Source of the DNA: Paenarthrobacter nitroguajacolicus
GTDB lineage: Bacteria; Actinomycetota; Actinomycetes; Actinomycetales; Micrococcaceae
Direction of reading: 5' to 3'
Assembly: GCF_029952445.1 (NCBI RefSeq)
Contig: NZ_JAQPPK010000011.1
Location: 91,231-155,230 of the forward strand
Length of the DNA: 64,000 nt
Shown here: positions 38,421 through 47,030 of the stretch, piece by piece
How the letters are laid out: every line of letters starts with the position of its first letter
Position numbering within the stretch: the stretch's first letter is position 1
Made by a program: the position numbers and the translations under genes
The notes under the pieces: generated by a model
What the model was told of the DNA's origin: nothing
Database searches by the model: none
The model's input: the letters and a program-made list of their open reading frames with translations, nothing else

Positions 38421-39629
38421 ATGTCCGAGTTCCTGCCGGCGTCGAGGGTTACCCGCATCGAGGCCTCAGCCAGCGTCGCCGCGGCCGCCCGCGTCCGCGA
38501 ACTGAAAGCCGAAGGCGTCCAGATCATCGACCTCACCGTCGGCGAGCCGGACTTCGACACCCCCGACCACATCAAAGAAGCAGCAGTCGCAGCCATCAGT
38601 GACGGCCAGACCAAGTACACCTCGGTCACCGGCACTCCAGAGCTCCAGGCCGCCATCCTGGACAAGGTGGAGCGGGACGCCGGACATCGCTACGGGAGCA
38701 ACCAGCTCACCATTGGTGGCGGCGCGAAGCAGGTCCTGTACGTGGCCCTGATGGCGTCCCTCAACGCGGGCGATGAAGTGATCGTCCCCGCCCCGTATTG
38801 GGTGTCTTATCCGGACATGGTCCTGGCCAACGACGGCACCCCCGTGATCGTCGCATGCGGCGAAGAAACAGGCTTCAAGCTCACACCGGATGCCCTGAAG
38901 CAAGCCATCACCCCCAAGACCAAGTGGCTGATCCTGAACGCTCCGTCCAATCCAACCGGAGCCGTGTACTCCCGGGAGGAACTGCAAGCACTTGGGGCGG
39001 TCCTCGAGGAAAACCCACACGTTTTTGTCCTTACGGACGAGATCTACGACGAGGTCTACTTCGGTGAAGGACGTGTGACAAGCCTGGTCACGGCCGTGCC
39101 GGCGCTCAAGGACCGCATCCTGTTGGTCAATGGGGTCTCCAAGGCCTACGCCATGACTGGCTGGCGGCTTGGCTACGGTGTGGGGCCGGCGCCGTTGATC
39201 GCTGCCATGAACAAGCTGCAGTCGCAGACGTCGTCGTGCCCTTCCTCCATCAGCCAGGCCGCAGCGGCGGCTGCCCTCAACGGTGACCAGTCCTTCGTCC
39301 GCGACTCTGTGGAGGTGTACCGCAAACGCCGGGATGCCGCCGTCGAGGGTTTGAACTCCATCAACGGACTGTCCGTGGCTCCAGCCGAAGGCGCGTTCTA
39401 CGCCTACGTGAACTGCTCCGGCGTCATCGGCAAGGCAACGCCCGATGGCCGCGTCATTGAAAACGACCAGGACTTCACGCTTTACCTGCTCGACGCCGCC
39501 CGCGTGGCCGTCATCCAGGGCTCGGCCTATGGCTTGGGCCCGTACTTCCGGATCTCCTTTGCCACTTCGCTGGAGACCATCAACGCCGGCGTGGACTCGA
39601 TCCGCGATGCCGTCAACGCCCTCAACTGA
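38421..39629 (+). CDS. PLP-dependent aminotransferase, class I (aspartate aminotransferase-like)
   Basis: 402 aa. DLTVGEPDFDTP, KYTSVTGTPELQ, NAPSNPTGAVYS and NGVSKAYAMTGWRLGYG (Schiff-base K241) match the aspartate/aromatic aminotransferase group Igamma, with FRISFATS giving the carboxylate-binding Arg. GGAGGAGAC precedes ATG 38421. It is followed after 23 bp by an RraA-type gene, so the pair may convert an amino acid to a 4-hydroxy-2-oxo acid precursor and cleave it. Confidence 0.92.
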   Translation: MSEFLPASRVTRIEASASVAAAARVRELKAEGVQIIDLTVGEPDFDTPDHIKEAAVAAISDGQTKYTSVTGTPELQAAILDKVERDAGHRYGSNQLTIGGGAKQVLYVALMASLNAGDEVIVPAPYWVSYPDMVLANDGTPVIVACGEETGFKLTPDALKQAITPKTKWLILNAPSNPTGAVYSREELQALGAVLEENPHVFVLTDEIYDEVYFGEGRVTSLVTAVPALKDRILLVNGVSKAYAMTGWRLGYGVGPAPLIAAMNKLQSQTSSCPSSISQAAAAAALNGDQSFVRDSVEVYRKRRDAAVEGLNSINGLSVAPAEGAFYAYVNCSGVIGKATPDGRVIENDQDFTLYLLDAARVAVIQGSAYGLGPYFRISFATSLETINAGVDSIRDAVNALN

Positions 39630-39652
39630 ACCCCAACTTTAAGGAACGCACC

Positions 39653-40327
39653 ATGATCCACGTCAAGACCAAGTTTGAGCGCCCCGACGCTGATGTCGTC
39701 AGCCGCCTCGCTGCCTTTTCCTCCGCCACGATCCACGAAGCCCAAGGCCGCCGCGGCGCGCTGAGCTCGAAGATCAAGCCGATCGACCGCTCCATGTCAT
39801 TCTGTGGCCCGGCCGTCACGGTAGCCTGTGCACCTCAGGACAACCTCATGCTCCAGGTCGCCATCCACTACGCCCAGCCCGGCGACGTCGTCCTGGTCGG
39901 TGCGCAGGAAATGGCTGAGGCCGGCACGTTCGGCGATGTCTTGGGCAACGCCATGAAGGCCAAGGGCATCGCTGCCATGGTCACCGATTCCGGCGTGCGC
40001 GATACCCAGGACCTGATCGAACTCGGCCTGCCCGTCTTCTCCGGCAGCGTCAGCATCAAGGGCACGGTCAAGGAAACCCTCGGCCCGATCAACCACCCGA
40101 TCGTCTTCGGCGACGAGATCATCTACCCCGGCGACATCCTCCGCGGTGACGCTGACGGCGTCGTCGTGGTTCGCCGCGAAGAGGCTGAGGAAGTCATCGC
40201 ACTGTCCCAGGCCCGTGACGACCACGAGCGCGAACTCATCAAGCTCTACCACGACGGCGGCAACACCATCGAGCTTTGCGGCCTCACCGAGAAGCTCAAG
40301 GAGAAGGGCCTGCTGGTCGAAGACTGA
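39653..40327 (+). CDS. RraA family 4-hydroxy-2-oxo acid aldolase / oxaloacetate decarboxylase
   Basis: 224 aa. G91-TFGD95-x20-TDSGVRD with R116 and D117 is the active-site signature of the HMG/CHA aldolase group that also decarboxylates oxaloacetate. HEAQGRRGAL and YPGDILRGDADGVVVV are further family features. This length fits the aldolase branch (LigK/GalC-like), not the RNase E inhibitor (about 160 aa). Cotranscribed with the aminotransferase; two hairpins follow. A related domain forms the C-terminus of the 30149 fusion. Confidence 0.9.
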   Translation: MIHVKTKFERPDADVVSRLAAFSSATIHEAQGRRGALSSKIKPIDRSMSFCGPAVTVACAPQDNLMLQVAIHYAQPGDVVLVGAQEMAEAGTFGDVLGNAMKAKGIAAMVTDSGVRDTQDLIELGLPVFSGSVSIKGTVKETLGPINHPIVFGDEIIYPGDILRGDADGVVVVRREEAEEVIALSQARDDHERELIKLYHDGGNTIELCGLTEKLKEKGLLVED

Positions 40328-40353
40328 CCACCGCGGACCAATCACGCAGCCAG

Positions 40354-40381
40354 GGCCGGTCACTGTGGTGGCCGGCCTTTT
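40354..40381 (+). terminator. Rho-independent terminator after the RraA gene
   Basis: GGCCGGTCAC (40354-40363), TGTG loop, GTGGCCGGCC (40368-40377) then TTTT. One G-U pair in a 10-bp stem. It is 26 bp after the stop at 40327. Confidence 0.85.
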
Positions 40382-40448
40382 GGCGCGCGGCGGCTTTGGT
40401 GACTTTTGTTCTTTGGTGACTTTTGGGCGGGGCTTTTCAGGCACGGTA

Positions 40449-40493
40449 AAGGCGCCTTGCCCGGACTGTTGGGTCTGCGGGGCAGGGCGCCTT
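40449..40493. terminator. 14-bp hairpin terminator
   Basis: AAGGCGCCTTGCCC (40449-40462) and GGGCAGGGCGCCTT (40480-40493) pair with one G-U. It lies between the ends of the rightward RraA gene and the leftward 40566 gene, and probably serves the latter. Confidence 0.65.
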
Positions 40494-40565
40494 AGGGGGC
40501 TACAACTTTTGGTTTAGCGCACGACGGCGGGTGGCCGGCTTGGCGGGTCAGTCGAGTTGGTTGGG

Positions 40566-40787
40566 TCAGTCGAGGCCCGAGTGTCCCGGACGGGTATCCA
40601 CGAGGTGCCATTCGATGCTGTTGCCACCGTGGGTGGGCATCAGGCTGCCTTCGAAAACGAACAATGGTTCGCCGATGCCGCCCGTGGGGCGCCAGAAACC
40701 ATTCCGAGGGCAGTGGAATCCGGTTCGTGCGCTCATGGTTCCGCGGGTTGGATTTGAAATCCATCCGGCTGTGCTGATCTTTTTCAC
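40566..40787 (-). CDS. Small protein with Cys-Pro and Trp motifs, unknown function
   Basis: 73 aa from GTG 40787; AAAGGAAAT eight nt upstream supports it. RTGFHCPRNGFWRPTGG and FEGSLMPTHGGNSIEWHLVD look like a compact beta-rich fold of a small actinobacterial protein. Only one Cys is present. It carries the GGTCTT-AAGACC operator 84 bp upstream, the same half-site as the divergent-side aminotransferase unit, so their expression may be linked. No family name is known to me. Confidence 0.65.
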   Translation of the reverse strand: MKKISTAGWISNPTRGTMSARTGFHCPRNGFWRPTGGIGEPLFVFEGSLMPTHGGNSIEWHLVDTRPGHSGLD

Positions 40788-40870
40788 CGCTATTTCCTTT
40801 GAACTGGCCCGCGGGGGTCCGTGAGCTTTTTTCGAATTTCCTGCTAATTCGATATTAGGAAATAAAAACG

Positions 40871-40886
40871 GTCTTGAATAAGACCA
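40871..40886 (-). promoter_or_regulatory. Operator-like palindrome GGTCTT-GAAT-AAGACC
   Basis: Perfect 6-bp dyad with a 4-nt spacer, in an AT-rich gap upstream of the leftward small gene (start 40787) and just past the end of the lysR gene (40913). The half-site equals those at 38299-38306 and 38330-38337. Confidence 0.5.
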
Positions 40887-40912
40887 AAGCTGTCTGTCCG
40901 GATAAGGCTTTG

Positions 40913-41866
40913 TTATGGATGGGCGGGTAGCTGCACGGGGTCGGTCCCGTACTTCGAGATCAGCTGTTGATGCAGCATCTCCTTGACCACCAGGAGCACG
41001 GCCGAGGCAGCCTCGGACAGCGGTTCGTGGTCAGGCGTGCACAGGGCGATCTTGCTTTGCAGCCCGGGCTCCACGATCCGCAGCACCTTGAAGTCCTGGT
41101 CCGGGAATAACGCATCGGCAGCGGATTTGGGCAGCACGGTGCCGCCGAGGTTCGCGCTGATGAGCCTCGTCAGGGACGGCACCGACTCAACCTCGCCCAC
41201 CAGTTTGAGGGGAAGTTCCTGATCGGCGAGGCCCTTCTCGATCAACTGGCGCAGCGTGTGGTTCTTCTCCGGAAGGAAGAGTCCCACCGTGCTCGCTTCG
41301 GCGAGTGTCACAGTGTCCTTCCCGCCTGTGCCCTGGCCAAGGTCGACGTCAGGGTGCACCACCAAGTGGAGGTCTTCCACGATCATGGTGGTGAATTGCA
41401 CCCCGCGGATCTTCCCGGGTTCGTAGATCAGCGCCATGTCCAGCCGGCCATTCTTGATGGCCTCGCTCAGCACGCCGCCGAAAATCTCGGTCAGGTGGAC
41501 CACGATGTCCGGGTAGCGTCGGCCCACTTCACTGATGATCCGGGGTGTCAGGCTGGAGGCCATGCTGTAGGGGGCAATGGCGATGGAAACCCTGCCGGAG
41601 GGTGCTGCTCCCGAGCTGGCCACGTCCTGCCTGGCCTGTTCAACAAGGCGGAGGATCGACTGCGCATGGCGGTACAGAGTGTGCCCTGCGGCGGTGGGCT
41701 CTACGCCTTGCTTGCTGCGGATCAGGAGCCGCTGCTTGAGGTCGGTTTCCAAGGCAGAAACCTGCTGGCTGAGTGCGGGTTGCGCAACGTGGAGTGCTGC
41801 GGCGGCCTTGGTGATGCTCCCCGAATCAACGATCTGGACGAAGTATGAGAGCTTGCGGGTGTCCAT
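40913..41866 (-). CDS. LysR family regulator, NAC-like
   Basis: 317 aa from ATG 41866 (AGGAAGG upstream). MDTRKLSYFVQIVDSGSITKAAAALHVAQPALSQQVSALE is the HTH; the opening is that of NAC (nitrogen assimilation control) and related LysR proteins. The effector domain follows (IAIAPYSMASSLTPRI, LDMALIYEPG). It is divergent from pxpABC, and the control region contains ATA-N9-TAT, the motif described for NAC. It likely activates 5-oxoproline use as a nitrogen or carbon source. Confidence 0.9.
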   Translation of the reverse strand: MDTRKLSYFVQIVDSGSITKAAAALHVAQPALSQQVSALETDLKQRLLIRSKQGVEPTAAGHTLYRHAQSILRLVEQARQDVASSGAAPSGRVSIAIAPYSMASSLTPRIISEVGRRYPDIVVHLTEIFGGVLSEAIKNGRLDMALIYEPGKIRGVQFTTMIVEDLHLVVHPDVDLGQGTGGKDTVTLAEASTVGLFLPEKNHTLRQLIEKGLADQELPLKLVGEVESVPSLTRLISANLGGTVLPKSAADALFPDQDFKVLRIVEPGLQSKIALCTPDHEPLSEAASAVLLVVKEMLHQQLISKYGTDPVQLPAHP

Positions 41867-41970
41867 GCTGCTGCCTTCCTGGAGAGCCACGTCCCCGGGT
41901 GGCATGTATAAGGAGATTGTAGCCGGGGGCGGTGTTGCGATCCCTGCCACAGTACAGGGTGGCGCAGGTC

Positions 41971-41997
41971 ATAACGGAGAGCTATTACGGGATAGCT
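41971..41997. promoter_or_regulatory. LysR/NAC box upstream of pxpA
   Basis: ATA (41971-41973), nine bases, TAT (41983-41985) fits ATA-N9-TAT. Overlapping it, AGCTAT (41980-41985) and ATAGCT (41992-41997) form a perfect dyad with a 6-bp spacer. It lies between the divergent lysR and pxpA starts. Confidence 0.55.
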
Positions 41998-42132
41998 AAT
42001 AGGTCTTTGTGCCACGTGGTTGAACGGTGCGAGACTTTTGGAAAGAACTTCAGGCAAACCTTTGGGATTCCGCCAATAGCCGCCATTTCCCCGGAATTGA
42101 ATTCCACCGTAAAACCACGGAAAGAGAACCAC

Positions 42133-42921
42133 GTGAACCCGATGATTGATCTTGTAGCGGATCTCGGAGAGGGATTTGGCGCCTACACCATTGGCGACGA
42201 TTCCCAACTCCTGGAGATCGTGACAAGTGCCAATATCGCGTGTGGTTTCCACGCAGGTGATCCCGACATTATGGCCACCACAGTTGCTGAATGTGTTCGC
42301 CGCGGAGTAGGCATTGGGGCTCACCCGAGCTTTCCGGACCTCCGTGGCTTCGGCCGTCGCGACATGGGCCTTACCGCCGACGAAGTCCGGAACGATGTCC
42401 TTTACCAACTGGGCGCCCTGAACGGTTTCGCCGCCTTCCACGGCACCAAGGTCACGCATATCGCACCGCACGGCCGGCTGGGCAACCTTGTTGCCGTCCG
42501 TGCCGACTACGCCAACGCTGTTGCCGAGGCAGCCGCCCGTGTGGACAACGAGCTGATCGTGGTGGCCCAGGAAGGCGCACTGGCCACAGCCGCGCGCAGC
42601 GAAGGCCTGGATGTTGCGATCGTGGGCATCATCGATCGCGCCTACCAAGAGGATGGCACGCTGGTTCCGCGCAGCCAGCCCGGGGCAGTCCTGCACGATT
42701 CCGCAGAAATCGTTGAGCGGACCCTGCGTATGGTGACCGAGGGTAAACTCCGCTGCGCCAACGGCGTGGACATGGAGATCTCCGTTGACACTCTTCTTCT
42801 CCACGGTGACAACCCTGGAGCTGTCGACCTGGCGCGCCTGATCCGGTCCGAACTCGTCTCGGCCGGTGTCACGGTTGCCCCGCTCGCCGAGGTCATGGAT
42901 GCCAAGAGGAAGGCGGCCTGA
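42133..42921 (+). CDS. pxpA: 5-oxoprolinase subunit A (LamB/YcsF family)
   Basis: 262 aa from GTG 42133 behind GGAAAGAGAACCAC. IDLVADLGEGFG, NIACGFHAGDP, GAHPSFPDLRGFGRRDM and THIAPHGRL are hallmarks of the YcsF/LamB family. With PxpB and PxpC it forms the ATP-dependent enzyme that opens 5-oxoproline to glutamate. An in-frame ATG lies three codons downstream. First of the pxpA-pxpB-pxpC order. Confidence 0.94.
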   Translation: MNPMIDLVADLGEGFGAYTIGDDSQLLEIVTSANIACGFHAGDPDIMATTVAECVRRGVGIGAHPSFPDLRGFGRRDMGLTADEVRNDVLYQLGALNGFAAFHGTKVTHIAPHGRLGNLVAVRADYANAVAEAAARVDNELIVVAQEGALATAARSEGLDVAIVGIIDRAYQEDGTLVPRSQPGAVLHDSAEIVERTLRMVTEGKLRCANGVDMEISVDTLLLHGDNPGAVDLARLIRSELVSAGVTVAPLAEVMDAKRKAA

Positions 42922-42922
42922 C

Positions 42923-43678
42923 ATGTCTCTATCCACAGCCGCTCCCACGGAGATTTATGAGTCCGGAGACTCAGCACTGCGCGTGGTGGCGATCTCCGGT
43001 GCCAGCGAGCAGAACTGGCGCACCGTGCATGGCCTGGCCGCCTGGTTGGAAAGCTGCGGTGCCGAGGGTCTTCACGGCGCAGTTCCTACCTACGACTCTG
43101 TCCTGGTTGAGTTCGATCCCGTCCTTGTTTCTGCCCGTCAGATGCGGGCGTTCGTCAAGCTGGGACTTCTTGAGCTAAGCCATGCCGGCGCACCTGCCAA
43201 CGCTCCCCGCGAATTCGATGTCCCCGTGGTGTACGGAGGCGAATACGGCCCGGACTTGGAGAAGGTAGCCGAGTACCAGGGCATCCCAGTTGACGAGGTC
43301 GTTCGCCTGCACACCGAAAAGACCTACACCGTCCGCTGCCTGGGCGCACCGGCAGGCTCGCCCATGATGGACGGTCCGGCCTTTCCCAAGCCCGTCCCGC
43401 GTTTGAAGGACCCTCGTTTGAGTGTGCCTGCTGGTGCCGTGGCTGTTGCCGGCCGCCAGGCAGTGATCGCGCCAGCCGTTGCTCCTGGCGGATGGTGCGT
43501 TATCGGCCAGACTCCGTTGTCGGTCTTGAACATCCGCCGCGAACCCCTGGTTCCCTACAAGCCCGGCGACATCTTGCGGTTCCGCCAGATCCCCGCACAG
43601 GAGTTCGGCGACTTTGTGGGCCTGGAATTGGCTCCCTTGGAACTCCCCTCGGGACTGGAACTGGAGCCACAGCCATGA
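42923..43678 (+). CDS. pxpB: 5-oxoprolinase subunit B (KipI family)
   Basis: 251 aa. ESGDSALRVV at the start, VPTYDSVLVEFDP, FDVPVVYGGEYGPDLEKVAEYQG and RLKDPRLSVPAGAVAVAGRQ follow the allophanate-hydrolase-subunit-1/KipI pattern. Start one base beyond the pxpA stop. The C-terminal GGWCVIGQTPL and FRQIPAQEFGD are also conserved. It overlaps pxpC by ATGA. Confidence 0.93.
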   Translation: MSLSTAAPTEIYESGDSALRVVAISGASEQNWRTVHGLAAWLESCGAEGLHGAVPTYDSVLVEFDPVLVSARQMRAFVKLGLLELSHAGAPANAPREFDVPVVYGGEYGPDLEKVAEYQGIPVDEVVRLHTEKTYTVRCLGAPAGSPMMDGPAFPKPVPRLKDPRLSVPAGAVAVAGRQAVIAPAVAPGGWCVIGQTPLSVLNIRREPLVPYKPGDILRFRQIPAQEFGDFVGLELAPLELPSGLELEPQP

Positions 43679-44688
43679 ACGGCGACATCCTGATCCAGCA
43701 GCCAGGCAACTCCGTGGTGACCGATCTTGGCCGGACCCGTGGCCCCCGTTTCGGACTCCCCGTCAATGGCGCCCTCGACCAGTATTCAGCCCGCGCCGCG
43801 AACATCCTGGCCGGAAACCCGGACAACGATCCCCTGGTGGAAATCACTGCCCTGGATTTCAGGATGAAAGCCACTGAAGACATCCTGATCGCAGTCACCG
43901 GAGCACCACTAACCCTCACCGTCGGAGGGCGTCCCGCCAGCCAATGGGAACCAGTCTCTGTGCGTGCAGGCGAAACGGTATCCATCCGGGGAATCCACAG
44001 CGGCCTGCGCGCCTACCTGGCCATCCATGGCTCCGTCGAAGCAGACAACCTGCTCGGCAGCGCGGCCCCGGACACGGTAGTGGGCTTCGGGCTCCAGCTC
44101 AGGGAAGGAACCACGCTTCGTTCCCGCACAAGCGTGGGACCGGTACGCCAGCCGTACTTCGACCTTCCACTTTTCCGGCTGGGCCTCGAACGGCCCAGCA
44201 TGGGAACAGATCTGTTGGTCGATGTGACCGACGGACCGGACGTCGCCGAATTTGGCGAATCCGGTGACCTGCTCTTCACCTCGGAGTACGTCGTCAGCGG
44301 CCGCAGCAACCACATCGGCCTGCGGCTCGGCGGAGAACTTCCGGAAAGAACCTCAAACAGCGAAGTTCTCTCCCGCGGCGTGCCAGTGGGCGCCGTCGAG
44401 GTTCCCTCAAGGGAAGAGCTGCTGGTACTGCACCGGGGACGCGGCGTCACCGCCGGGTATCCCGTGTTGGCAGTGGTCACCAGCACCGGACTGGATGTCC
44501 TGGCCCAAGCGCGGCCAGGGGACAAAGTCCGTTTTCGGAAAACCACAGTGGCAGAAGCAACTGCCGCCCACAGGCGCTCGCGGGCCCAACTCGAAACCCT
44601 CCGCGAATCCGTCAACACCGTCTTCGGACTCCTCGGCATCGGATGCCGTCCCCAGTGGCAGGACCTACCAGTTGCGGCATGCAGCTAA
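43675..44688 (+). CDS. pxpC: 5-oxoprolinase subunit C (biotin-dependent carboxyltransferase/KipA family)
   Basis: 337 aa, cyclophilin-like fold. ILIQQPGNSVVTDLGRTRGPRFGLPVNGALDQYSAR opens the protein in the usual manner, and VSGRSNHIGLRLGG and GYPVLAVVTSTGLDVLAQARPGD are KipA features. ATG 43675 overlaps the pxpB stop. Assembles with PxpA and PxpB. Confidence 0.93.
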   Translation: MNGDILIQQPGNSVVTDLGRTRGPRFGLPVNGALDQYSARAANILAGNPDNDPLVEITALDFRMKATEDILIAVTGAPLTLTVGGRPASQWEPVSVRAGETVSIRGIHSGLRAYLAIHGSVEADNLLGSAAPDTVVGFGLQLREGTTLRSRTSVGPVRQPYFDLPLFRLGLERPSMGTDLLVDVTDGPDVAEFGESGDLLFTSEYVVSGRSNHIGLRLGGELPERTSNSEVLSRGVPVGAVEVPSREELLVLHRGRGVTAGYPVLAVVTSTGLDVLAQARPGDKVRFRKTTVAEATAAHRRSRAQLETLRESVNTVFGLLGIGCRPQWQDLPVAACS

Positions 44689-44744
44689 AACCCCTGTCGT
44701 CATACCAGTAGGCGTTGCTACGCTCATCCCAGTAAGGAAAAGTC

Positions 44745-46085
44745 ATGACCGCAAGCACCAACGCTGCGCCAGCGCAGCATGAGCGGCTCACGGGCCGCCA
44801 AACCCGCAAGGTTGTCACCGCAGGTTGTGTTGGCATCTTCGTGGAACTGTACGACAACGGCATTTTCGCCTTCATGGCTGGAACGCTGGCCCTCGTCTTC
44901 CTGGCCCCCGGAAATCCGGACAACGCACTGCTCTTCGTGTTCGCCGGCTACGCGGTCTCCTTCTTCGTCCGACCGCTGGGCGCAGTTGTCTGCGGTTACC
45001 TCGGGGACCGAATCGGCAGGCAAAAGCTACTGGTCTTTGTCATCCTCCTGATCAGCGTCGCCACCGCCGGCATCGGGCTCCTGCCCTCGTATGCGGCCAT
45101 TGGCATCGCTGCTCCCATCCTCCTGGTTCTGCTGCGGCTCCTTCAGGGCTTCTCGGTCGGCGGCGAAGCTGCCGGCGCCATGACTTTCCTCGCTGAGCAC
45201 GCCCCCGAAGGCAAGCGCGGCATCATCACCTCCTACGCCCAGATTGCCTCGTTCGCAGCGCTGCTCACCGGTACTTTGGTTGCTTACTCCATGTCGCCGT
45301 GGCTCACCCAGGCAGCGATCGACGGCGGCGGCTTCGGCTCGTTCGCGTGGCGCATTCCGTTCCTGGTTGCCATCCCCATGGGCATTATCGGCTGGTACAT
45401 CCGCAAGGCCATCAGCGATACCCCCAACTTCGAGAAGCTGAAGGAAGAGGGCGGTCTTTCCAAGAACCCGCTCAAGGAAGCCTTCCAGTCCAAGGAACAC
45501 CGCCGTGCCATGCTCCTGGCCCTCTTCATCCCGCTGATGAACGGTTCCGGTTACTACGTCCTCTTCTCCTACATGCCCACGTTCCTCAAGGGTAAGCAGC
45601 TCAACTTCACCATCGGTGAGGCCCTCCTCGTTACCGCCTGCTCCTTGGTTGTCATCTGCATCGCCATTCCGTTCATGGGCGCCCTCTCGGACCGCATCGG
45701 CCGCAAGAAGGTCATTGCCGGTTCCGCGATCGCCATGGCTGTCCTGGGCATCCCGTCCTACGCCCTCATCGCCACCGGCGAAATGGGCTTGGCCATCCTC
45801 GGCGCCTGCATCATGGCCATCGTGTTCGCCGGGCACACCGCCGTCATCCACATCCTGATCGTCGAACTGTTCCCCACCCGTGTCCGTTACTCCGCTTACG
45901 GCCTTGGCTACAACATCTCCTCGGCGCTCTTCGGCGGAACTGCTCCGCTGCTCATGACCTGGCTGATCAGCAGCACCGGCAACATCTACATGCCGGCCTT
46001 CTACGCAGTGATCACCGCCCTCGGCACGCTCATCGCGGTCAGCACGGTCAAGGACCGCGCACACGAACCGCTCCGCGACGCCTAG
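44745..46085 (+). CDS. MHS family MFS transporter
   Basis: 446 aa, 12 helices. VCGYLGDRIGRQKLLV (loop 2-3 signature), LRLLQGFSVGGEAAGAMTFLAEHAPEGKRG and VELFPTRVRYSAYGLGYNIS identify the metabolite:H+ symporter group (ProP/KgtP-like). AAGGAAAAGTC precedes the ATG. It sits 56 bp after pxpC and is likely the importer of 5-oxoproline or a related acid for this operon. Confidence 0.9.
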   Translation: MTASTNAAPAQHERLTGRQTRKVVTAGCVGIFVELYDNGIFAFMAGTLALVFLAPGNPDNALLFVFAGYAVSFFVRPLGAVVCGYLGDRIGRQKLLVFVILLISVATAGIGLLPSYAAIGIAAPILLVLLRLLQGFSVGGEAAGAMTFLAEHAPEGKRGIITSYAQIASFAALLTGTLVAYSMSPWLTQAAIDGGGFGSFAWRIPFLVAIPMGIIGWYIRKAISDTPNFEKLKEEGGLSKNPLKEAFQSKEHRRAMLLALFIPLMNGSGYYVLFSYMPTFLKGKQLNFTIGEALLVTACSLVVICIAIPFMGALSDRIGRKKVIAGSAIAMAVLGIPSYALIATGEMGLAILGACIMAIVFAGHTAVIHILIVELFPTRVRYSAYGLGYNISSALFGGTAPLLMTWLISSTGNIYMPAFYAVITALGTLIAVSTVKDRAHEPLRDA

Positions 46086-46153
46086 CAACTTCCCACGGCG
46101 GGTGCTGTTCCCCGGAGCAGCGCCCGCCCCGCTTCCACCTTTTTGGAGAACCA

Positions 46154-46903
46154 ATGTCCTTTTCTGACTACACCACCGCCCTCGTCACCGGAGCCTCAAC
46201 CGGGATGGGCGCAGCCATCGCCGAGCGTTTGGCCAAGCGCGGCCTGACCGTCCACGCCGTGGCCCGCAATGAGGAACGCCTCGCTGAACTGGCCGACCGG
46301 ACCGGAGCAGTCCCGCACGTGGTGGACCTGACCGACACGGCCGCACTGGCCGCCGTCGTGCAGGACCTCAAGGTGGACGTGCTGGTGAACTGTGCCGGAG
46401 TTTCCCGGCCGGGCAACATCCTCGACTCGTCCGAAGAGGACATTGACGAACTGGTGGACGTGAACCTCCGCGGCCTGCTTCAGCTCACCCGCCTGGTGCT
46501 GCCGGGCATGGTTGAGCGCGACCTTGGCCATGTCATCAACATCAGCTCGATCGCCGGTGTCTACAACTTCTACGGCCATACGGTTTATCACGCCACAAAG
46601 GCCGCCGTTCACCAGATTTCCCGCCAGCTCCGCAACGACACCGTGGGCAAGCGCATCCGCGTCACGGAAATCTGCCCCGGCCGCGTGGAAACCGAGATCT
46701 TCGGCCGCAACATGGGCGGCACGCCCGAGGCCATGGAAGAAGCCTGGCAGACCTACTACGAGGGCTACGAGTCGCTGACAACCGACGACATCGTGAACGC
46801 CCTGGACTACGCCATTGAAACCCCGCGCCACGTCAACGTGGGCATGCTCGAACTCATGCCGACGTTCCAGGTGCCCGGCGGGCTGACGTTCGACAGGCGC
46901 TGA
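46154..46903 (+). CDS. SDR family oxidoreductase (YdfG-like)
   Basis: 249 aa classical short-chain dehydrogenase. TALVTGASTGMGAAIAERL binds NADP; NCAGVSRPG, INISSIAGVYNFYGHTVYHATKAAVH (Ser, Tyr and Lys of the active site) and CPGRVETEIFGRNMG follow. The group includes serine/3-hydroxy acid dehydrogenases. Last gene of the pxp-transporter unit. Its last codons and stop lie in a 17-bp tandem duplication. Confidence 0.9.
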   Translation: MSFSDYTTALVTGASTGMGAAIAERLAKRGLTVHAVARNEERLAELADRTGAVPHVVDLTDTAALAAVVQDLKVDVLVNCAGVSRPGNILDSSEEDIDELVDVNLRGLLQLTRLVLPGMVERDLGHVINISSIAGVYNFYGHTVYHATKAAVHQISRQLRNDTVGKRIRVTEICPGRVETEIFGRNMGGTPEAMEEAWQTYYEGYESLTTDDIVNALDYAIETPRHVNVGMLELMPTFQVPGGLTFDRR

Positions 46904-46927
46904 CTTTCGTCAGGCGCTGACTTTCGT
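46894..46927. repeat. Tandem duplication of 17 bp across the SDR stop codon
   Basis: CAGGCGCTGACTTTCGT occurs at 46894-46910 and again at 46911-46927. The first copy contains the stop TGA of the SDR gene. It ends the gene without changing the frame. Confidence 0.85.
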
Positions 46928-46977
46928 CAGCACCCCCTAGGTTCCGGCGGCACTCACTCCCGTTGCCGGAAAAACAA

Positions 46978-47007
46978 GCTGGCGGCCGCGAATTCGCGGC
47001 CGCCAGC
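46978..47007. terminator. 30-nt perfect palindrome between convergent genes
   Basis: GCTGGCGGCCGCGAA (46978-46992) is the exact complement of 46993-47007. It lies between the rightward SDR and the leftward thioesterase gene, preceded by AAAAACAA, so it can terminate both. The centre GAATTC reads as a short loop. Confidence 0.75.
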
Positions 47008-47030
47008 ACCCGTTTAAGACGGCGGGTGGT

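Noticed and set aside
39653..40327. RraA naming considered as RNase E regulator
   Set aside because: Length, the GD/RD active-site residues and pairing with an aminotransferase fit the aldolase/decarboxylase branch better.
45027..46154. 375-aa open frame opposite the MHS transporter
   Set aside because: Very rich in Asp/Gly/Glu from reading hydrophobic codons in reverse; antisense shadow.
46978..47007. NotI-EcoRI-NotI-like palindrome considered as a cloning adaptor artefact
   Set aside because: The symmetry extends beyond the sites (GCTG/CAGC) and the position between two convergent genes fits a natural bidirectional terminator.
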